Under the pieces are notes generated by a model, which was not told where the DNA came from, searched no databases, and worked only from the letters and a program-made list of their open reading frames with translations. From Chloroflexota bacterium (GTDB lineage Bacteria > Chloroflexota > UBA11872): DNA of 64,000 nt. The DNA lies in contig JAJDZU010000019.1 in assembly GCA_022824495.1 (NCBI GenBank), positions 25,869 through 89,868 on the forward strand, read 5' to 3'. This document shows, one piece after another, positions 7,911 through 16,956 of the stretch (its first letter is position 1; every line of letters starts with the position of its first letter). The position numbers and the translations under genes were made by a program.

Positions 7911-9454
7911 CGATCGACGCTCGCGAGTAGCCGCTTGCGGCTGATGCCGCCGCTGAGCGCCAGAACGCTCACGTAGACGGCCAGACCTGCCACGGCGGCT
8001 GGAATCCAGGCCGCGTCACGCAACAACCAGGCAGTCAGCGCGAGGCAGCCCGCGGCCAGGGCGGGTCGAAGCGCGGGTTCAAGCAGTTGCCGCAGCAGAC
8101 GCTCGCGACGGAGGATCCAGGCAAGAAAGATCAGCAGCACGACTTCGCTGGCGATCGTGGTTGCGGCCGCGGCTCGAAATCCGAACACCGGAATAAGCGC
8201 GAGATTGGTTCCGGCGTTGAATAGCGTCGTGATCAGGAATGCCGGCGTGAGCCACCACTGCCGATCAAGGGAAATGACGACGTATTGCAGTGTGCCGTTG
8301 AGGTAGCTCAGCGGTAGAAACCAGATCAGGATCGCCAGGGCCTGGGCCGTAAAGGGCAGGAACTCTTCGGCGAGCAGAGCGCCGACCAGAGGCTGGGCAT
8401 GCGCATACAGGAGCACGACTGCCGGGGCCGCGAGCGAGATCAACACACGCCAGGTGCGGGCGGCCCAACGGCCCAGCGCCTCCGGATCCTGCGCCGCGCG
8501 CGCCATCAGGGGAAACGCGGCAAGGACCACGGCGGCCGGCACGGCGTTCAGGGCGTTGATGAACTTGTAGGCCGCGTTGTAGTGACCCACCACGGCGGTA
8601 CCTTCGATCGCCTGGAGGATCAGGATGTCGAGCTGAACGAAGGCCGTCGCCAGGAGTCCATTGAGCATCAGCGGGAATCCGGCCGCGAGCAACGCACTGC
8701 GGTGGATTCGGCCCTGCCCACTAGTCTTGAGAAGATCAAGGCCGACCGGCCGTGCCAGCACCAGCAGCGAGGCCGTGCCCGACACCAATCCGGCGACGGC
8801 CAGCCCGAGTACACCTGCCCCGGCGCCCAGCAGCAGCAGACCCAGACCCACGGTCAGGGCCGAAGTGCCGGCCGCGACGAGACCTCGGCGGTCCATGCGT
8901 TCCCATGCCCCGTAAATCGAGGCGTAGGCCTGACCCAGGGCCGTCGGCACCAGGCCGACGGCCAGGACGGCCGCCGTGAACACGGTGATTGCCGAGATTG
9001 ACCCTGTCGCGTAGTAGACCAGGGCCAGTCCAACCATGAGCGGGGCGCTAACACCCACCAGGCGCAGGCGAATGACCAGGCCGGCGCCAAAGAGGGGACG
9101 CAGGTCGTCATCGCGTCGCGCGAGGTCGCGCGTGAGCACCGTGCCCAGGCCGAAGTCGGTCAGCGCGGCGAAATACGTGAGCAGGTTCACCGCAAAGGCG
9201 TATTCACCATTCCGCTCGGGACCGAGGATTCGGAGCGCGACGATCCAGAAGACCCAGAACACCGCGCGGTCGAAGCCGCTGGCCAGCAGCGGCGTGAGGG
9301 CGTTGCGCGTGAAGCGACCGCGCGCCGCGGCCTCGGTTCGCAGCGTGGGCGCGGCAACGGGCCGTCCGCTCAGAACGGCAAGGTAGATCACCGCCAGCGC
9401 GGTCAGGGCCGAACCGGCGATGACGAGTGCCGGGCCGAGCGCCGACTCAGGCAT
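7907..9454 (-). CDS. Wzx-like polysaccharide flippase (MOP superfamily)
   Basis: The 515-residue protein has about 14 hydrophobic spans and the polysaccharide-transporter pattern: an N-terminal FDRAVFWVFWIVALRILGPE helix pair, then YFAALTDFGLGTVLTRDLAR, the loop reading GPERNGEYAFAVN, and a central VVGHYNAAYKFINAL segment as in RfbX/Wzx proteins. It probably flips the lipid-linked oligosaccharide assembled by the five convergent genes, whose last stop overlaps its own by four bases. The start has no strong ribosome site. Confidence 0.82.
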   Translation of the reverse strand: MPESALGPALVIAGSALTALAVIYLAVLSGRPVAAPTLRTEAAARGRFTRNALTPLLASGFDRAVFWVFWIVALRILGPERNGEYAFAVNLLTYFAALTDFGLGTVLTRDLARRDDDLRPLFGAGLVIRLRLVGVSAPLMVGLALVYYATGSISAITVFTAAVLAVGLVPTALGQAYASIYGAWERMDRRGLVAAGTSALTVGLGLLLLGAGAGVLGLAVAGLVSGTASLLVLARPVGLDLLKTSGQGRIHRSALLAAGFPLMLNGLLATAFVQLDILILQAIEGTAVVGHYNAAYKFINALNAVPAAVVLAAFPLMARAAQDPEALGRWAARTWRVLISLAAPAVVLLYAHAQPLVGALLAEEFLPFTAQALAILIWFLPLSYLNGTLQYVVISLDRQWWLTPAFLITTLFNAGTNLALIPVFGFRAAAATTIASEVVLLIFLAWILRRERLLRQLLEPALRPALAAGCLALTAWLLRDAAWIPAAVAGLAVYVSVLALSGGISRKRLLASVDR

Positions 9455-9606
9455 TGGGAGAGGGGAGGGGGCGGGCCTCGGCCAGGAGCAGGACCACCGT
9501 CATGGCCGGAGGCCCGCCACTACATCAATCGTGCTCATGCGCGAAGTGTGACGCGCCTCAGCCATGTTCTTTTCAGATCCGCAGGTAGGCTACCCTGAAT
9601 GAAGCG

Positions 9607-9801
9607 ATGCCCTCACTCACCACCAAAGCGTACGACTGCCTGGACTGCGGCCGTCGCTATAGCGTTCTGCTGCGATTCTTCGAGACCGGGCGCGGACCCG
9701 TGGACCGCGGCTGCCCGGCCTGCGGAAGTCGAAACCGGCGGCGGCGGCGCGGCCTGTTCTCGTTTTTGCGCGACGCCTATCTGACCTACAGCACCACCTG
9801 A
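9607..9801 (+). CDS. Small FmdB-type zinc-ribbon protein
   Basis: 64 residues with two Cys pairs, CLDC and CPAC, spaced as in a zinc ribbon, preceded by the KAYDCLDCGRRYSVL strand typical of FmdB-like regulators. The tail is basic (RNRRRRRG) and could bind nucleic acid. A second FmdB-like protein lies at 18234. An overlapping start at 9599 in another frame was judged a shadow because it splits the Cys pattern. Function is unknown beyond likely metal binding. Confidence 0.7.
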   Translation: MPSLTTKAYDCLDCGRRYSVLLRFFETGRGPVDRGCPACGSRNRRRRRGLFSFLRDAYLTYSTT

Positions 9802-9937
9802 GCGGTCACGGGAACCGCCGGCGTGTCCGGCGCCACCATGGGGGGCATCCTCGACTTCAGCGACGACTGCTGACTCCCGGCCGCCCGGCGCGTCGCGCGC
9901 CTACAATCACTCGCCGCGGCCCAGTGCAACCCACGTG

Positions 9938-10543
9938 ATGCAAAGCCTGTCCCCACCCGCCCAGCGCCTGCTCTTTGGGCTCATGGTGGCTGTAAGCGTG
10001 TTCGTGCTGTTTTTGCTTTTCGAGCGGATGCTTGGGCGGTTCGGCCTGGACTTCATCGTGTACTTCGAACCGTCGAATCTGCAGGAGGGCCGCCGGCTTC
10101 CACTTGACGGCCGCGAAAGCGCTGAGTATGCGGTCCGCACCGTGGATTCATTTGACGACGCCGCTTCGCGCCAGCCGACAACGCTCATGGTCCACGGCGA
10201 TGCGCGCGGGGAGGTTGATTTCGAAGTGGTGAAGTCGGAATTCGATCGTGGAACGGTCATCATCGTGGTCAACATGACGCCCGAGGACCTTGCACCGCTT
10301 GTGGATCCCGGGATTGCAGAGGTTGCAACCGTCGACGCGCCGCTTCAAGAGCCGTTCTATACGCTGATCGCCAAGAACGAGGAGCAGTGCCAGTCGGGAC
10401 TGCAACCAGATTGCGGCGCCTATGCGGTGGAGTCGCGCAACTTCACTGATTTCAGCGACCTCGCCAGTCATGCGAGGTCCGCCTTGAACGTTCGCCTGCG
10501 CGCCCTGCTCACACCCACGGCGGAGCCGGTACCGGCGCGCTGA
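9938..10543 (+). CDS. Membrane-anchored protein of unknown function
   Basis: Roughly 201 residues. One strong transmembrane helix near the N-terminus (RLLFGLMVAVSVFVLFLLF) is followed by a soluble region with alternating strands, so it is an anchored extracytoplasmic or type II protein. Two Cys residues (in the EEQCQSGLQPDCG segment) could form a disulfide. ATG at 9938 follows GTG at 9935 directly. A TACAAT box at 9902-9907 could be a -10 element. I recognise no family. Confidence 0.6.
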   Translation: MQSLSPPAQRLLFGLMVAVSVFVLFLLFERMLGRFGLDFIVYFEPSNLQEGRRLPLDGRESAEYAVRTVDSFDDAASRQPTTLMVHGDARGEVDFEVVKSEFDRGTVIIVVNMTPEDLAPLVDPGIAEVATVDAPLQEPFYTLIAKNEEQCQSGLQPDCGAYAVESRNFTDFSDLASHARSALNVRLRALLTPTAEPVPAR

Positions 10544-10733
10544 GCAGTCGGCGTCGCCTTGCACCAGGCGTAGGGGTGGTGGTTCGGACGGGAGCCGCGA
10601 GAAACGCTTCGCGCGATGTCAGTGATACCCTTGAAATGAAGCGCTGGCGGTGATGGGCGGTGGCCGGAAGGCGCGATTGATTGGGTGCACCCGTTCGTCG
10701 GCAGTGGCCGCGAGCGACTCCTAGGAAGCCGCC

Positions 10734-10937
10734 ATGACCGAGTCGATAATCACCGCCGCCGCCGCTGTCGCGGCATTGGTCGCCGCGGGCGGCGCGTTCT
10801 ACCGCTGGGGCAAGGTTGAAGAAGCCATCAGCGGTCTGCAAAAGTCCGACGACCGGCTTCAGGCCAGCATCGACCAGGTTCGCGAGGATGTGCGCGAACT
10901 GCGAACGATCCTGTTGAGCCAGCAGCGGAGCGACTAG
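10734..10937 (+). CDS. Small membrane coiled-coil protein
   Basis: 67 residues: one N-terminal membrane helix (ITAAAAVAALVAAGGAFYRW) then a heptad-patterned helix to the end (LQKSDDRLQASIDQVREDVR). The design matches the proteins at 46095, 61770, 62138 and 62752. A GGAAG lies before the ATG. The 190 bases upstream hold nothing I can assign. Real but of unknown role; phage holin-like or DUF-type scaffold proteins look similar. Confidence 0.6.
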   Translation: MTESIITAAAAVAALVAAGGAFYRWGKVEEAISGLQKSDDRLQASIDQVREDVRELRTILLSQQRSD

Positions 10938-10989
10938 CGCGTCAGGTTTCGACGCTCATGCCGAAGTGCGCGCTTCGGCACTCTTGCCA

Positions 10990-12054
10990 CTAGCTCGGGC
11001 GCGACACCTCGCATGAGCGTCCGGTGCGGGCCGACTCCAGGGCTGCGGTAACCGTGGCGACGATGTGGCGGCCGTGGCGGGCGGTGAGCAGGGTGTCGCC
11101 GCCAGTGTCCAGGGCGGTTACGAAATGGTCGACCTGGCGGCGGTCGGTTTCCTCGTCGGTGCGCCGGTTGCGGTCGTCGTCCGGGGCGAGTCCGCGCGTG
11201 TGGACAGCGACTTCCGGGCGCGGCTCGGCGATGACCAGCGCGCCCGTGGATCCAACGACATGCACCCGAAGTTCGCCGATGTTGGGGTGGCTGGGGCGTC
11301 CGATCCGGCCGCTGCAGAGTGAGCCAATGACGCCTTGCTCCATTTCCAGAGAAACGGTGGCGATGTCTTCGACCCCGCGCTCGGCATGGCGCCGGAAGAA
11401 GTGGGCGGAGGCGCGTCCAAAAGCGCGCAGCGCGTCCAGACCCAGGATGTGGCGCATGTAGGCGAGGGGGTAGATGCCCTCGACGGTGAGTTCGCCTTCG
11501 CTGAGCCAGGAGTCCGGGATCTCTTCCGGCTCGTCAGAGTTCAGTAGTACGCCTGCGTCTTTGCAGAAGAAGAAGTCGACGTGGATGGCTCGCGGCTCGC
11601 CGATTTCGCCGGCGTGCACGATCCGGCGCGCTTCTTCAATGGCGGGTTGGGTGTTGCGGTTCCAGAGCAGGAACCGCACGCCGGCGCGTTCGACGGCTTC
11701 GACGATGGCGTCGCAGTCGGCGACCGTTGGGGCCATGGGCTTGTCCTGGACGACGTGGAGGCCGGCATTGGCCGCTTGCACGCTGAGTTGGGCGTGGCGC
11801 GCGGCTTCCGATGAGACCACGGCGACGTGCGGCCGATGCCGGGCGATGGCGGCGTCGACGCCGGGCTCGTAGGGAACGCCCAGGTCGGCGGCCAACCGTT
11901 CGTTGCATTCGTGGACCCAGCCGGCGGCGGACGGCTCGTCGGATACGCCGACGACCTGGAACCGCGGGTGGTCCTTGAAGGCCAACGGCACGTAGTCGTG
12001 CTTGGCGGCGCTGAGCGCCAGTACGCGGTAACGCTCAGGCGAGGTCATAGCCAC
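10990..12054 (-). CDS. Gfo/Idh/MocA family oxidoreductase
   Basis: A 354-residue NAD(P)-dependent dehydrogenase-like protein. The N-terminal Rossmann part carries the catalytic-type DKPMAPTVADCD (Lys of the EKP motif) and the second domain begins with LLWNRNTQPAIEEARRIVHAG and IGEPRAI, both usual for the family. The first strand (YRVLALSAAKHDYVPLAF) lacks the classic GxGxxG, so cofactor binding may be altered. It overlaps the following upstream gene by 20 bases, forming an operon of two paralogues probably acting on sugars or cyclitols; the substrate is not predictable. Confidence 0.82.
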   Translation of the reverse strand: MAMTSPERYRVLALSAAKHDYVPLAFKDHPRFQVVGVSDEPSAAGWVHECNERLAADLGVPYEPGVDAAIARHRPHVAVVSSEAARHAQLSVQAANAGLHVVQDKPMAPTVADCDAIVEAVERAGVRFLLWNRNTQPAIEEARRIVHAGEIGEPRAIHVDFFFCKDAGVLLNSDEPEEIPDSWLSEGELTVEGIYPLAYMRHILGLDALRAFGRASAHFFRRHAERGVEDIATVSLEMEQGVIGSLCSGRIGRPSHPNIGELRVHVVGSTGALVIAEPRPEVAVHTRGLAPDDDRNRRTDEETDRRQVDHFVTALDTGGDTLLTARHGRHIVATVTAALESARTGRSCEVSRPS

Positions 12055-13021
12055 TGTCCGTGAGATGGGCGGTGTGTCCGGACGCGCTGGACGCGGCCGC
12101 GGCTTCGGCGATCTGAAGGGCGGCCACGGCGTCGGCGCCGGACACGGATGGAGCGCGCTCTTCGCCGATGGCTCGGGCGAACTCGTCGAACTGCGCGCGG
12201 ACGGCCGAGGCCCGCAGGTCGGTGAGTGCCGCTTGCGGTCGTCCGCCCCGGTAGACCAGGTGCATGTTGTGATGGTCGTCGGCGTAGGCGGCGCCCAGAG
12301 ACCCGATCAGCGTCAGCGAGTAGTAGCCGCCGCCGAGCGGCAGCCCCGTGGCAATGCCGCAGACGGCCATGGCGCCCGACGCGTAGCCGAGGTGGATCTG
12401 CAAGAGTTCGGGCCCCGCCAGGGCGTGAACGTGCGTTGGGCGCTCGTCGATCAGCCAGAGCGCCTGGTCAATCTCATGCACGCCTTCATGGAGGCAGAGG
12501 CCGCCGCTGCGCGCCGGGTCGTGCTTCCAGCCGCCCGGCGGTCCAGGAAAACGACGAAGCCAGCGGTGGCTGCGCAGCATGCCGGGCTTGCCCAATTCGC
12601 CCGCGGCCAGCGCCCGCTGCACCTGCACGTTGGCCGGCATGAAACGGAGCGTGTGGGCCGCCATCAGCCGCACGTCGGCACGCTCGGCGGCTTGCGTGAC
12701 CTCCCTGGCTTCGTCAGCCGACAAGGCCAGCGGCTTCTCGACCAACACGTGCCGACCTGCGCGAATGGCGGTCAATGCGATATGGGCGTGTGAGTCGTTC
12801 GGCGTGTTGACGATCACCGCATCAAAGTCGGCGTTCCCTGATGCGAGCAGGGACCCGAGATCTCCGACGTGCCGAATGGCGTTGGCCGCGCGCGCTACCG
12901 ACCCTGCCGGCTGGGGATCGATGTCGGCGACTACGGACAGTTCGCAGTGGTCGGAAGCGGTGACCGCGGCGACAAGGGCTGGAGCGTTGCGTCCACAGCC
13001 GACAAGCGCCAGACGAATCAC
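12035..13021 (-). CDS. Gfo/Idh/MocA family oxidoreductase
   Basis: About 328 residues. It has a full Rossmann start (IRLALVGCGRNAPAL), the EKPLALSADEA catalytic-lysine motif and the C-terminal sheet domain with GGLCLHEGVHEIDQALWL, the HxxxxxD metal/substrate block of the family. GTG at 13021 is preferred over GTG at 13036 because a GAGGTG stands five bases before it. First gene of the pair with 10990-12054. Substrate unknown. Confidence 0.85.
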   Translation of the reverse strand: MIRLALVGCGRNAPALVAAVTASDHCELSVVADIDPQPAGSVARAANAIRHVGDLGSLLASGNADFDAVIVNTPNDSHAHIALTAIRAGRHVLVEKPLALSADEAREVTQAAERADVRLMAAHTLRFMPANVQVQRALAAGELGKPGMLRSHRWLRRFPGPPGGWKHDPARSGGLCLHEGVHEIDQALWLIDERPTHVHALAGPELLQIHLGYASGAMAVCGIATGLPLGGGYYSLTLIGSLGAAYADDHHNMHLVYRGGRPQAALTDLRASAVRAQFDEFARAIGEERAPSVSGADAVAALQIAEAAAASSASGHTAHLTDSGYDLA

Positions 13022-13216
13022 GGCCGCACCTCGCACGCTGCGCAGGTGCGGATTCTAGCGCCGGCGAGCTGTCTGCGTGACGTCAGGCCGTGACTCCGCA
13101 TCACGGCCATGGCCTTACGGCGTTCTAACAGCACCGTCGCCGTCGCGGCTGCCGGACGATTCCGCGGCGTTAGACTCGTCACATTGAGGAACGATGACCC
13201 AGTCCTCCATCATTCG

Positions 13217-14884
13217 ATGACGCAGATTCCTCGACGCCGCGCGCTCCAGGCAGGTCTGACGGGGACGATTGCGCTGGCTGCCGGAGGCGCCGCGGTCGCC
13301 GCCGACGTTGGCGCCGAGTTTTTTCCGAACCTGGAACAGGGCGCCGGCAGCGCGCCGTGGGGTGTGGCGGTCGGCCCGGATGGGCTGATCTACGTTACCG
13401 ACTCGCGGCTCAATCAGCTCGCGGCTCACTCGCCGGCCGGCGGCATTGTGCGAATCCTGGCCGGCTCGGGCTCCGCGACGGGAGAGCTACGGCGGCCGCA
13501 GGGCGTAACTGTGTCGCGCGAGGGCGAGGTTTTCGTTGTGGATGGCGGCAACCGTCGAGTGCAGGTCTTCGACCTGCAGGGCGCCTTCCTTCGCCAGTGG
13601 GGTCGCCGCGGCTCCGATCCAGGTGAGTTCAACGCACCGCGCGGCATCGCACTCGACACGTTTGGCGATGTCTACGTAGCTGATGGTTTCAACGACCGGG
13701 TACAGAAGTTTGATCCCAACGGTGCGTTCATGCTGGCCTGGGGTTCGCGCGGCCGGGCGCCGGGCCAGTTCGGCACGCCGACCGGAATCGCCGTGGGGAC
13801 ATCGCAGTTGGTCTACGTCGCCGACACTTTCCGTGATCGCATCCAAGCCTTTGAGCTCGATGGCTCATTCGCGCGAGTCGTGGTTGAAGCGCCCGTGATC
13901 AGAAACCCGATTGGCCTGGACGTGGACCTCTCCGATCGACTTTACATAACGGACGACATTGATCAGCGGCTGATCATCATCGAGCACAATGGAACGACGG
14001 CTGGATCGGTCGGCGCCGAGGGACGGCAAACGGGGGAGTTTCAATTCCCTCGAGGCGTGGCGGTCGACGAGGCCGGCCGCGTCTTTGCGGCCGACTCGCT
14101 CAACCACCGCGTGCAGTCACTGCAGACGGGACTGCAGCAAACGATGCCGCCGACGGAAGCGGCCGACCTGGCGGTTGGGATTGCAGCGCGGGCGCCGCAC
14201 ACCTCACCAACCGCTCACAACCTCACCAATTGGCTCGTCCGCCGCACGGGTCAACTTCGGGTGGCGCCGTTTGCGGCGTATTTCACGACCACCGGCGGGA
14301 TTGATCGCTGGGGATGGCCAATCTCCGAACCCCTGATCGAGAGCGAGGGTACGGTCTCGCAGTACTTCCAACGCGGGGTCATGGATTGGACGGCGGACGC
14401 CGTCGGCAGGCGGGCCATCCTGCCGCGGCCGGTCTGGGACTTTCTGGGGGGAGGACGTGGTGGGGCGCCTGACCTGGGCGTTGAGGCGAACGTCATTTCC
14501 GACCAACCCGGCGAGATGATTGGTACGTGGGGGCACCGCGTGTCGAACTTCGCCATTGACGGCACCGAGATCGGGTTTCTCGATTTCTTCAACACCTACG
14601 GCGGCGAAGAACAGTTTGGCGCCCCGCGCACCGAGGCAAGGCCGGATACCGGAGCCGCCGGCACCTTGTATTCGGACGACGCACCGTTTGGAATCATCCG
14701 CCAGTACTTCCAGAACGCCGTGTTCGAATTCGCGCCCGACCGCCCGCAGCCGGTGCGCCTCCGACTGATCGGCCAGTCGTTAAGGAACCGCCTGTACCCG
14801 GCTTGGGAGGAAACGGCGGTATTCGCCGACCAGTCACCCGTCGCAAAGGGTCAGTCTGTCGGAATCCCGGACCTAAGGCTCTAG
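13217..14884 (+). CDS. Tat-exported NHL-repeat protein with LGFP-like C-terminus
   Basis: The open frame extends to 13109, but ATG at 13217 gives an excellent twin-arginine signal (IPRRRALQAG, then an Ala/Gly-rich helix ending AVAAD). Residues about 40-310 form five to six NHL blades (repeated VYVADxxxxRVQxF and GxFxxPRGIAV), a beta-propeller for binding. The C-terminal 230 residues contain repeats of the type FNTYGGEEQFGAPRTEA and QYFQNAVFEF, cell-wall-type repeats common in Chloroflexota secreted proteins. It converges on an LCP-family lipoprotein with a 4-base overlap. Binding partner unknown. Confidence 0.8.
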   Translation: MTQIPRRRALQAGLTGTIALAAGGAAVAADVGAEFFPNLEQGAGSAPWGVAVGPDGLIYVTDSRLNQLAAHSPAGGIVRILAGSGSATGELRRPQGVTVSREGEVFVVDGGNRRVQVFDLQGAFLRQWGRRGSDPGEFNAPRGIALDTFGDVYVADGFNDRVQKFDPNGAFMLAWGSRGRAPGQFGTPTGIAVGTSQLVYVADTFRDRIQAFELDGSFARVVVEAPVIRNPIGLDVDLSDRLYITDDIDQRLIIIEHNGTTAGSVGAEGRQTGEFQFPRGVAVDEAGRVFAADSLNHRVQSLQTGLQQTMPPTEAADLAVGIAARAPHTSPTAHNLTNWLVRRTGQLRVAPFAAYFTTTGGIDRWGWPISEPLIESEGTVSQYFQRGVMDWTADAVGRRAILPRPVWDFLGGGRGGAPDLGVEANVISDQPGEMIGTWGHRVSNFAIDGTEIGFLDFFNTYGGEEQFGAPRTEARPDTGAAGTLYSDDAPFGIIRQYFQNAVFEFAPDRPQPVRLRLIGQSLRNRLYPAWEETAVFADQSPVAKGQSVGIPDLRL

Positions 14885-16035
14885 GGGAAGTAGCTCTCGC
14901 AGTTATCGCGCACGAAGGTCGGGTTGCCTTGCTCGTCCAGGTGGACGCGGGTTGATTCGAGCAAGCTGTCCTGCACAAAGTCGCGAATGGCGTGCAGGTC
15001 CGGCCGCCACAGGATTGCGCCGTCCAGCCCCTGTTCCGGAACCATCAGATCGTGGCCGCGCGCGTGGACCGCCCACGAGTTAATGCGTTCCGGGGGGATG
15101 CTCAGCAGCAGATTGCCAAGTGCCGGCACGCTCCCGATTGGAAAGTCGGTCTTGAAGGCTCCGCTCAGGCTGGCGATCAGGCCGGGCGCGTTGACGACCA
15201 GGGCCGGCGAGAGCGATTGCTCGCGGAGCCCGCGAACCACCTGCTGCTGCCGGCAAATGCGCGCGAAGTCCCCGCCAGGGTCGTACTTGCGCGAGCGCGC
15301 GTAGGCCACGGACTCGCGACCATCGAGCGTGTTCCAGCCTTCGTCCAGGGTTAGCCGAATCTCCTCGCCCGTATCCAAATAGACGAAACGCTCATCGAAC
15401 TCACGGGGAGACCACACGCGCACCCCGCCCAGCTGATCGATGATGGCTTCGACGCCATGGAAGTTCACCATCAGCCAATGGTCGATATGCAGGCCTGTCA
15501 CGTATCGGAGGGTCTGCTTGAGGTCCTCCATCCCCCGGCGCTTGAGCACCTCGTTGATCCGCGACGAATGTCCGTCACACGCTCCGAGGCAGAGATCGCG
15601 AGGAAGCGACAGCACAAAGATCGATTCCGAGGCCTGGTCGATGCTAACGACCATGATGACGTCGGTATTGCCGACGAAGCTCTCGGCCTGATCCACGCCG
15701 AGAACCAGCAGGTTGAGGCGCTCGGTCGGTTCGGGCGCCGGCGCCACGGCGTACGACGGCGGGAGCGTGGGGGTTGGTGTTGGCGGCGGAGGTGCGGGCG
15801 TCGCCGCCGCCGTCGGCGCTTCGGCTGGTTGCCCTGCCGTGGGTGAGGCGGCGGCTGTGTCGGAGGCTTGCGGGGGCGGTTGGTTGGACGTGCGCGGAGC
15901 GACGATGATGCCTGGAGGGGCAGACGGCGCCGAGGTCACGAGCGGCCCGGCGGATTCCGGCGCCGCATCGCCGCAAGCCCACAACGCGAGCGCGCCGATC
16001 AGCACAAGACACGTCTGGCGTAGGCTGCGCGTCAC
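14881..16035 (-). CDS. LytR-CpsA-Psr (LCP) family lipoprotein
   Basis: The GTG at 16035 is preferred (GGAG five bases upstream) over the far ATG at 16095. It gives 384 residues with a signal peptide and lipobox LWAC (Cys 22), a Pro/Thr/Ala linker (to about 105) and an LCP domain: LLVLGVDQ, VSLPRDL-type FVLSLPRDLC, INEVLKR, DHWLMVNFHGVEAIIDQLGGV and YARSRKYDPGGDFARICRQQ, with the Arg and Asp residues that bind polyprenyl pyrophosphate. LCP enzymes transfer glycopolymers to peptidoglycan or protein, in line with the glycan cluster at 2-9 kb. Confidence 0.88.
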   Translation of the reverse strand: MTRSLRQTCLVLIGALALWACGDAAPESAGPLVTSAPSAPPGIIVAPRTSNQPPPQASDTAAASPTAGQPAEAPTAAATPAPPPPTPTPTLPPSYAVAPAPEPTERLNLLVLGVDQAESFVGNTDVIMVVSIDQASESIFVLSLPRDLCLGACDGHSSRINEVLKRRGMEDLKQTLRYVTGLHIDHWLMVNFHGVEAIIDQLGGVRVWSPREFDERFVYLDTGEEIRLTLDEGWNTLDGRESVAYARSRKYDPGGDFARICRQQQVVRGLREQSLSPALVVNAPGLIASLSGAFKTDFPIGSVPALGNLLLSIPPERINSWAVHARGHDLMVPEQGLDGAILWRPDLHAIRDFVQDSLLESTRVHLDEQGNPTFVRDNCESYFP

Positions 16036-16143
16036 TGTATCTCCGGTTGCCTGAAAGGGCGGTCTGATCGCGATCGGGATGTCCGCAAGTATCACGGACG
16101 GCTCAATGTCCTCGCCTCACCCATCGGTCAGGGCGTTCGCCGC

Positions 16144-16956
16144 GTGACGTTGTACGACCCGGACGAGCCGCCGGTTGACGTGGATCCCGAGTTTCGGCGG
16201 AGCTTCCAGGACCGGATTGTGCGGTGGTATCGTCGCGCCGGCCGCGACCTGCCCTGGCGCTCGATCTCCTCGGCCTACCAGGTTGCGGTCTCCGAAATCC
16301 TGCTGCAGCAGACCCAGGCGGCACGGGTTGCGCCGGTATTTGAAGAGTTCGTGGCGCGCTGGCCCAGCGTTGAGGACCTGCACGCGGCGACCTTGGAGGA
16401 CGTGAAGGCGCTCACCGATCCGTTGGGCTACCACATCCGAGGCACCTGGCTGAAGGAAATGGCCCGAATCGTGGTTGAGCAGCACGGCGGCCGGATGCCC
16501 GACAAGCTCGAGGCTTTACGAGAGCTCCCGGGTCTCGGGCCATACGCGGCGGCCGCCGTGTACGTCTTTGGTCTGCGCCGCCGCGCGGCCTTGCTGGACA
16601 CCAACATCGCGCGGGTGCTTACGCGGGCGGTGGGCTTGCCCTCGGACGGTTCCGTGTATCGCGACGACCGGCGGTTGCGCGAATTGGCCGAGCAGCTGGT
16701 TCCGGCGCGGCGCCATTATGACTACCACCAGGGCTTGATGGATGTGGGCGCGACCGTCTGCGTGTCGCGCTCGCCACGGTGCCCCGGCTGTCCGTTGCGT
16801 CGCATTTGCCGGGCGGTGACTGGCGGCCCCCCGGTTGCCGTCTGGCACGAGCACGGCGTGGCGAGGGCTGCCGAGCGAACCGTGGGATATCGCGTGGGAT
16901 CGACAGCGGCGGTCAGACCGCCCGCGAAGGACTCGTCGGGGCTCACTCCTGGCTAG
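16144..16956 (+). CDS. HhH-GPD DNA glycosylase, Mig/MutY-like
   Basis: 270 residues with the glycosylase layout: VSEILLQQTQ (Glu 51), hairpin LPGLGPYAAAAV (128-139), catalytic Asp 152 in LLDTNIARV, and a 4Fe-4S cluster C206-x6-C213-x2-C216-x5-C222. The residue corresponding to Lys 120 of EndoIII and Ser 120 of MutY is Tyr 134, as in archaeal Mig T:G-mismatch thymine glycosylases, and the helix LAEQLVP...LMD also resembles Mig. There is no C-terminal NUDIX-like 8-oxoG domain of true MutY. So a mismatch glycosylase is likely, T:G rather than A:8-oxoG by inference. It converges with the GT9 gene, overlapping by 14 bases. Confidence 0.82.
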   Translation: MTLYDPDEPPVDVDPEFRRSFQDRIVRWYRRAGRDLPWRSISSAYQVAVSEILLQQTQAARVAPVFEEFVARWPSVEDLHAATLEDVKALTDPLGYHIRGTWLKEMARIVVEQHGGRMPDKLEALRELPGLGPYAAAAVYVFGLRRRAALLDTNIARVLTRAVGLPSDGSVYRDDRRLRELAEQLVPARRHYDYHQGLMDVGATVCVSRSPRCPGCPLRRICRAVTGGPPVAVWHEHGVARAAERTVGYRVGSTAAVRPPAKDSSGLTPG

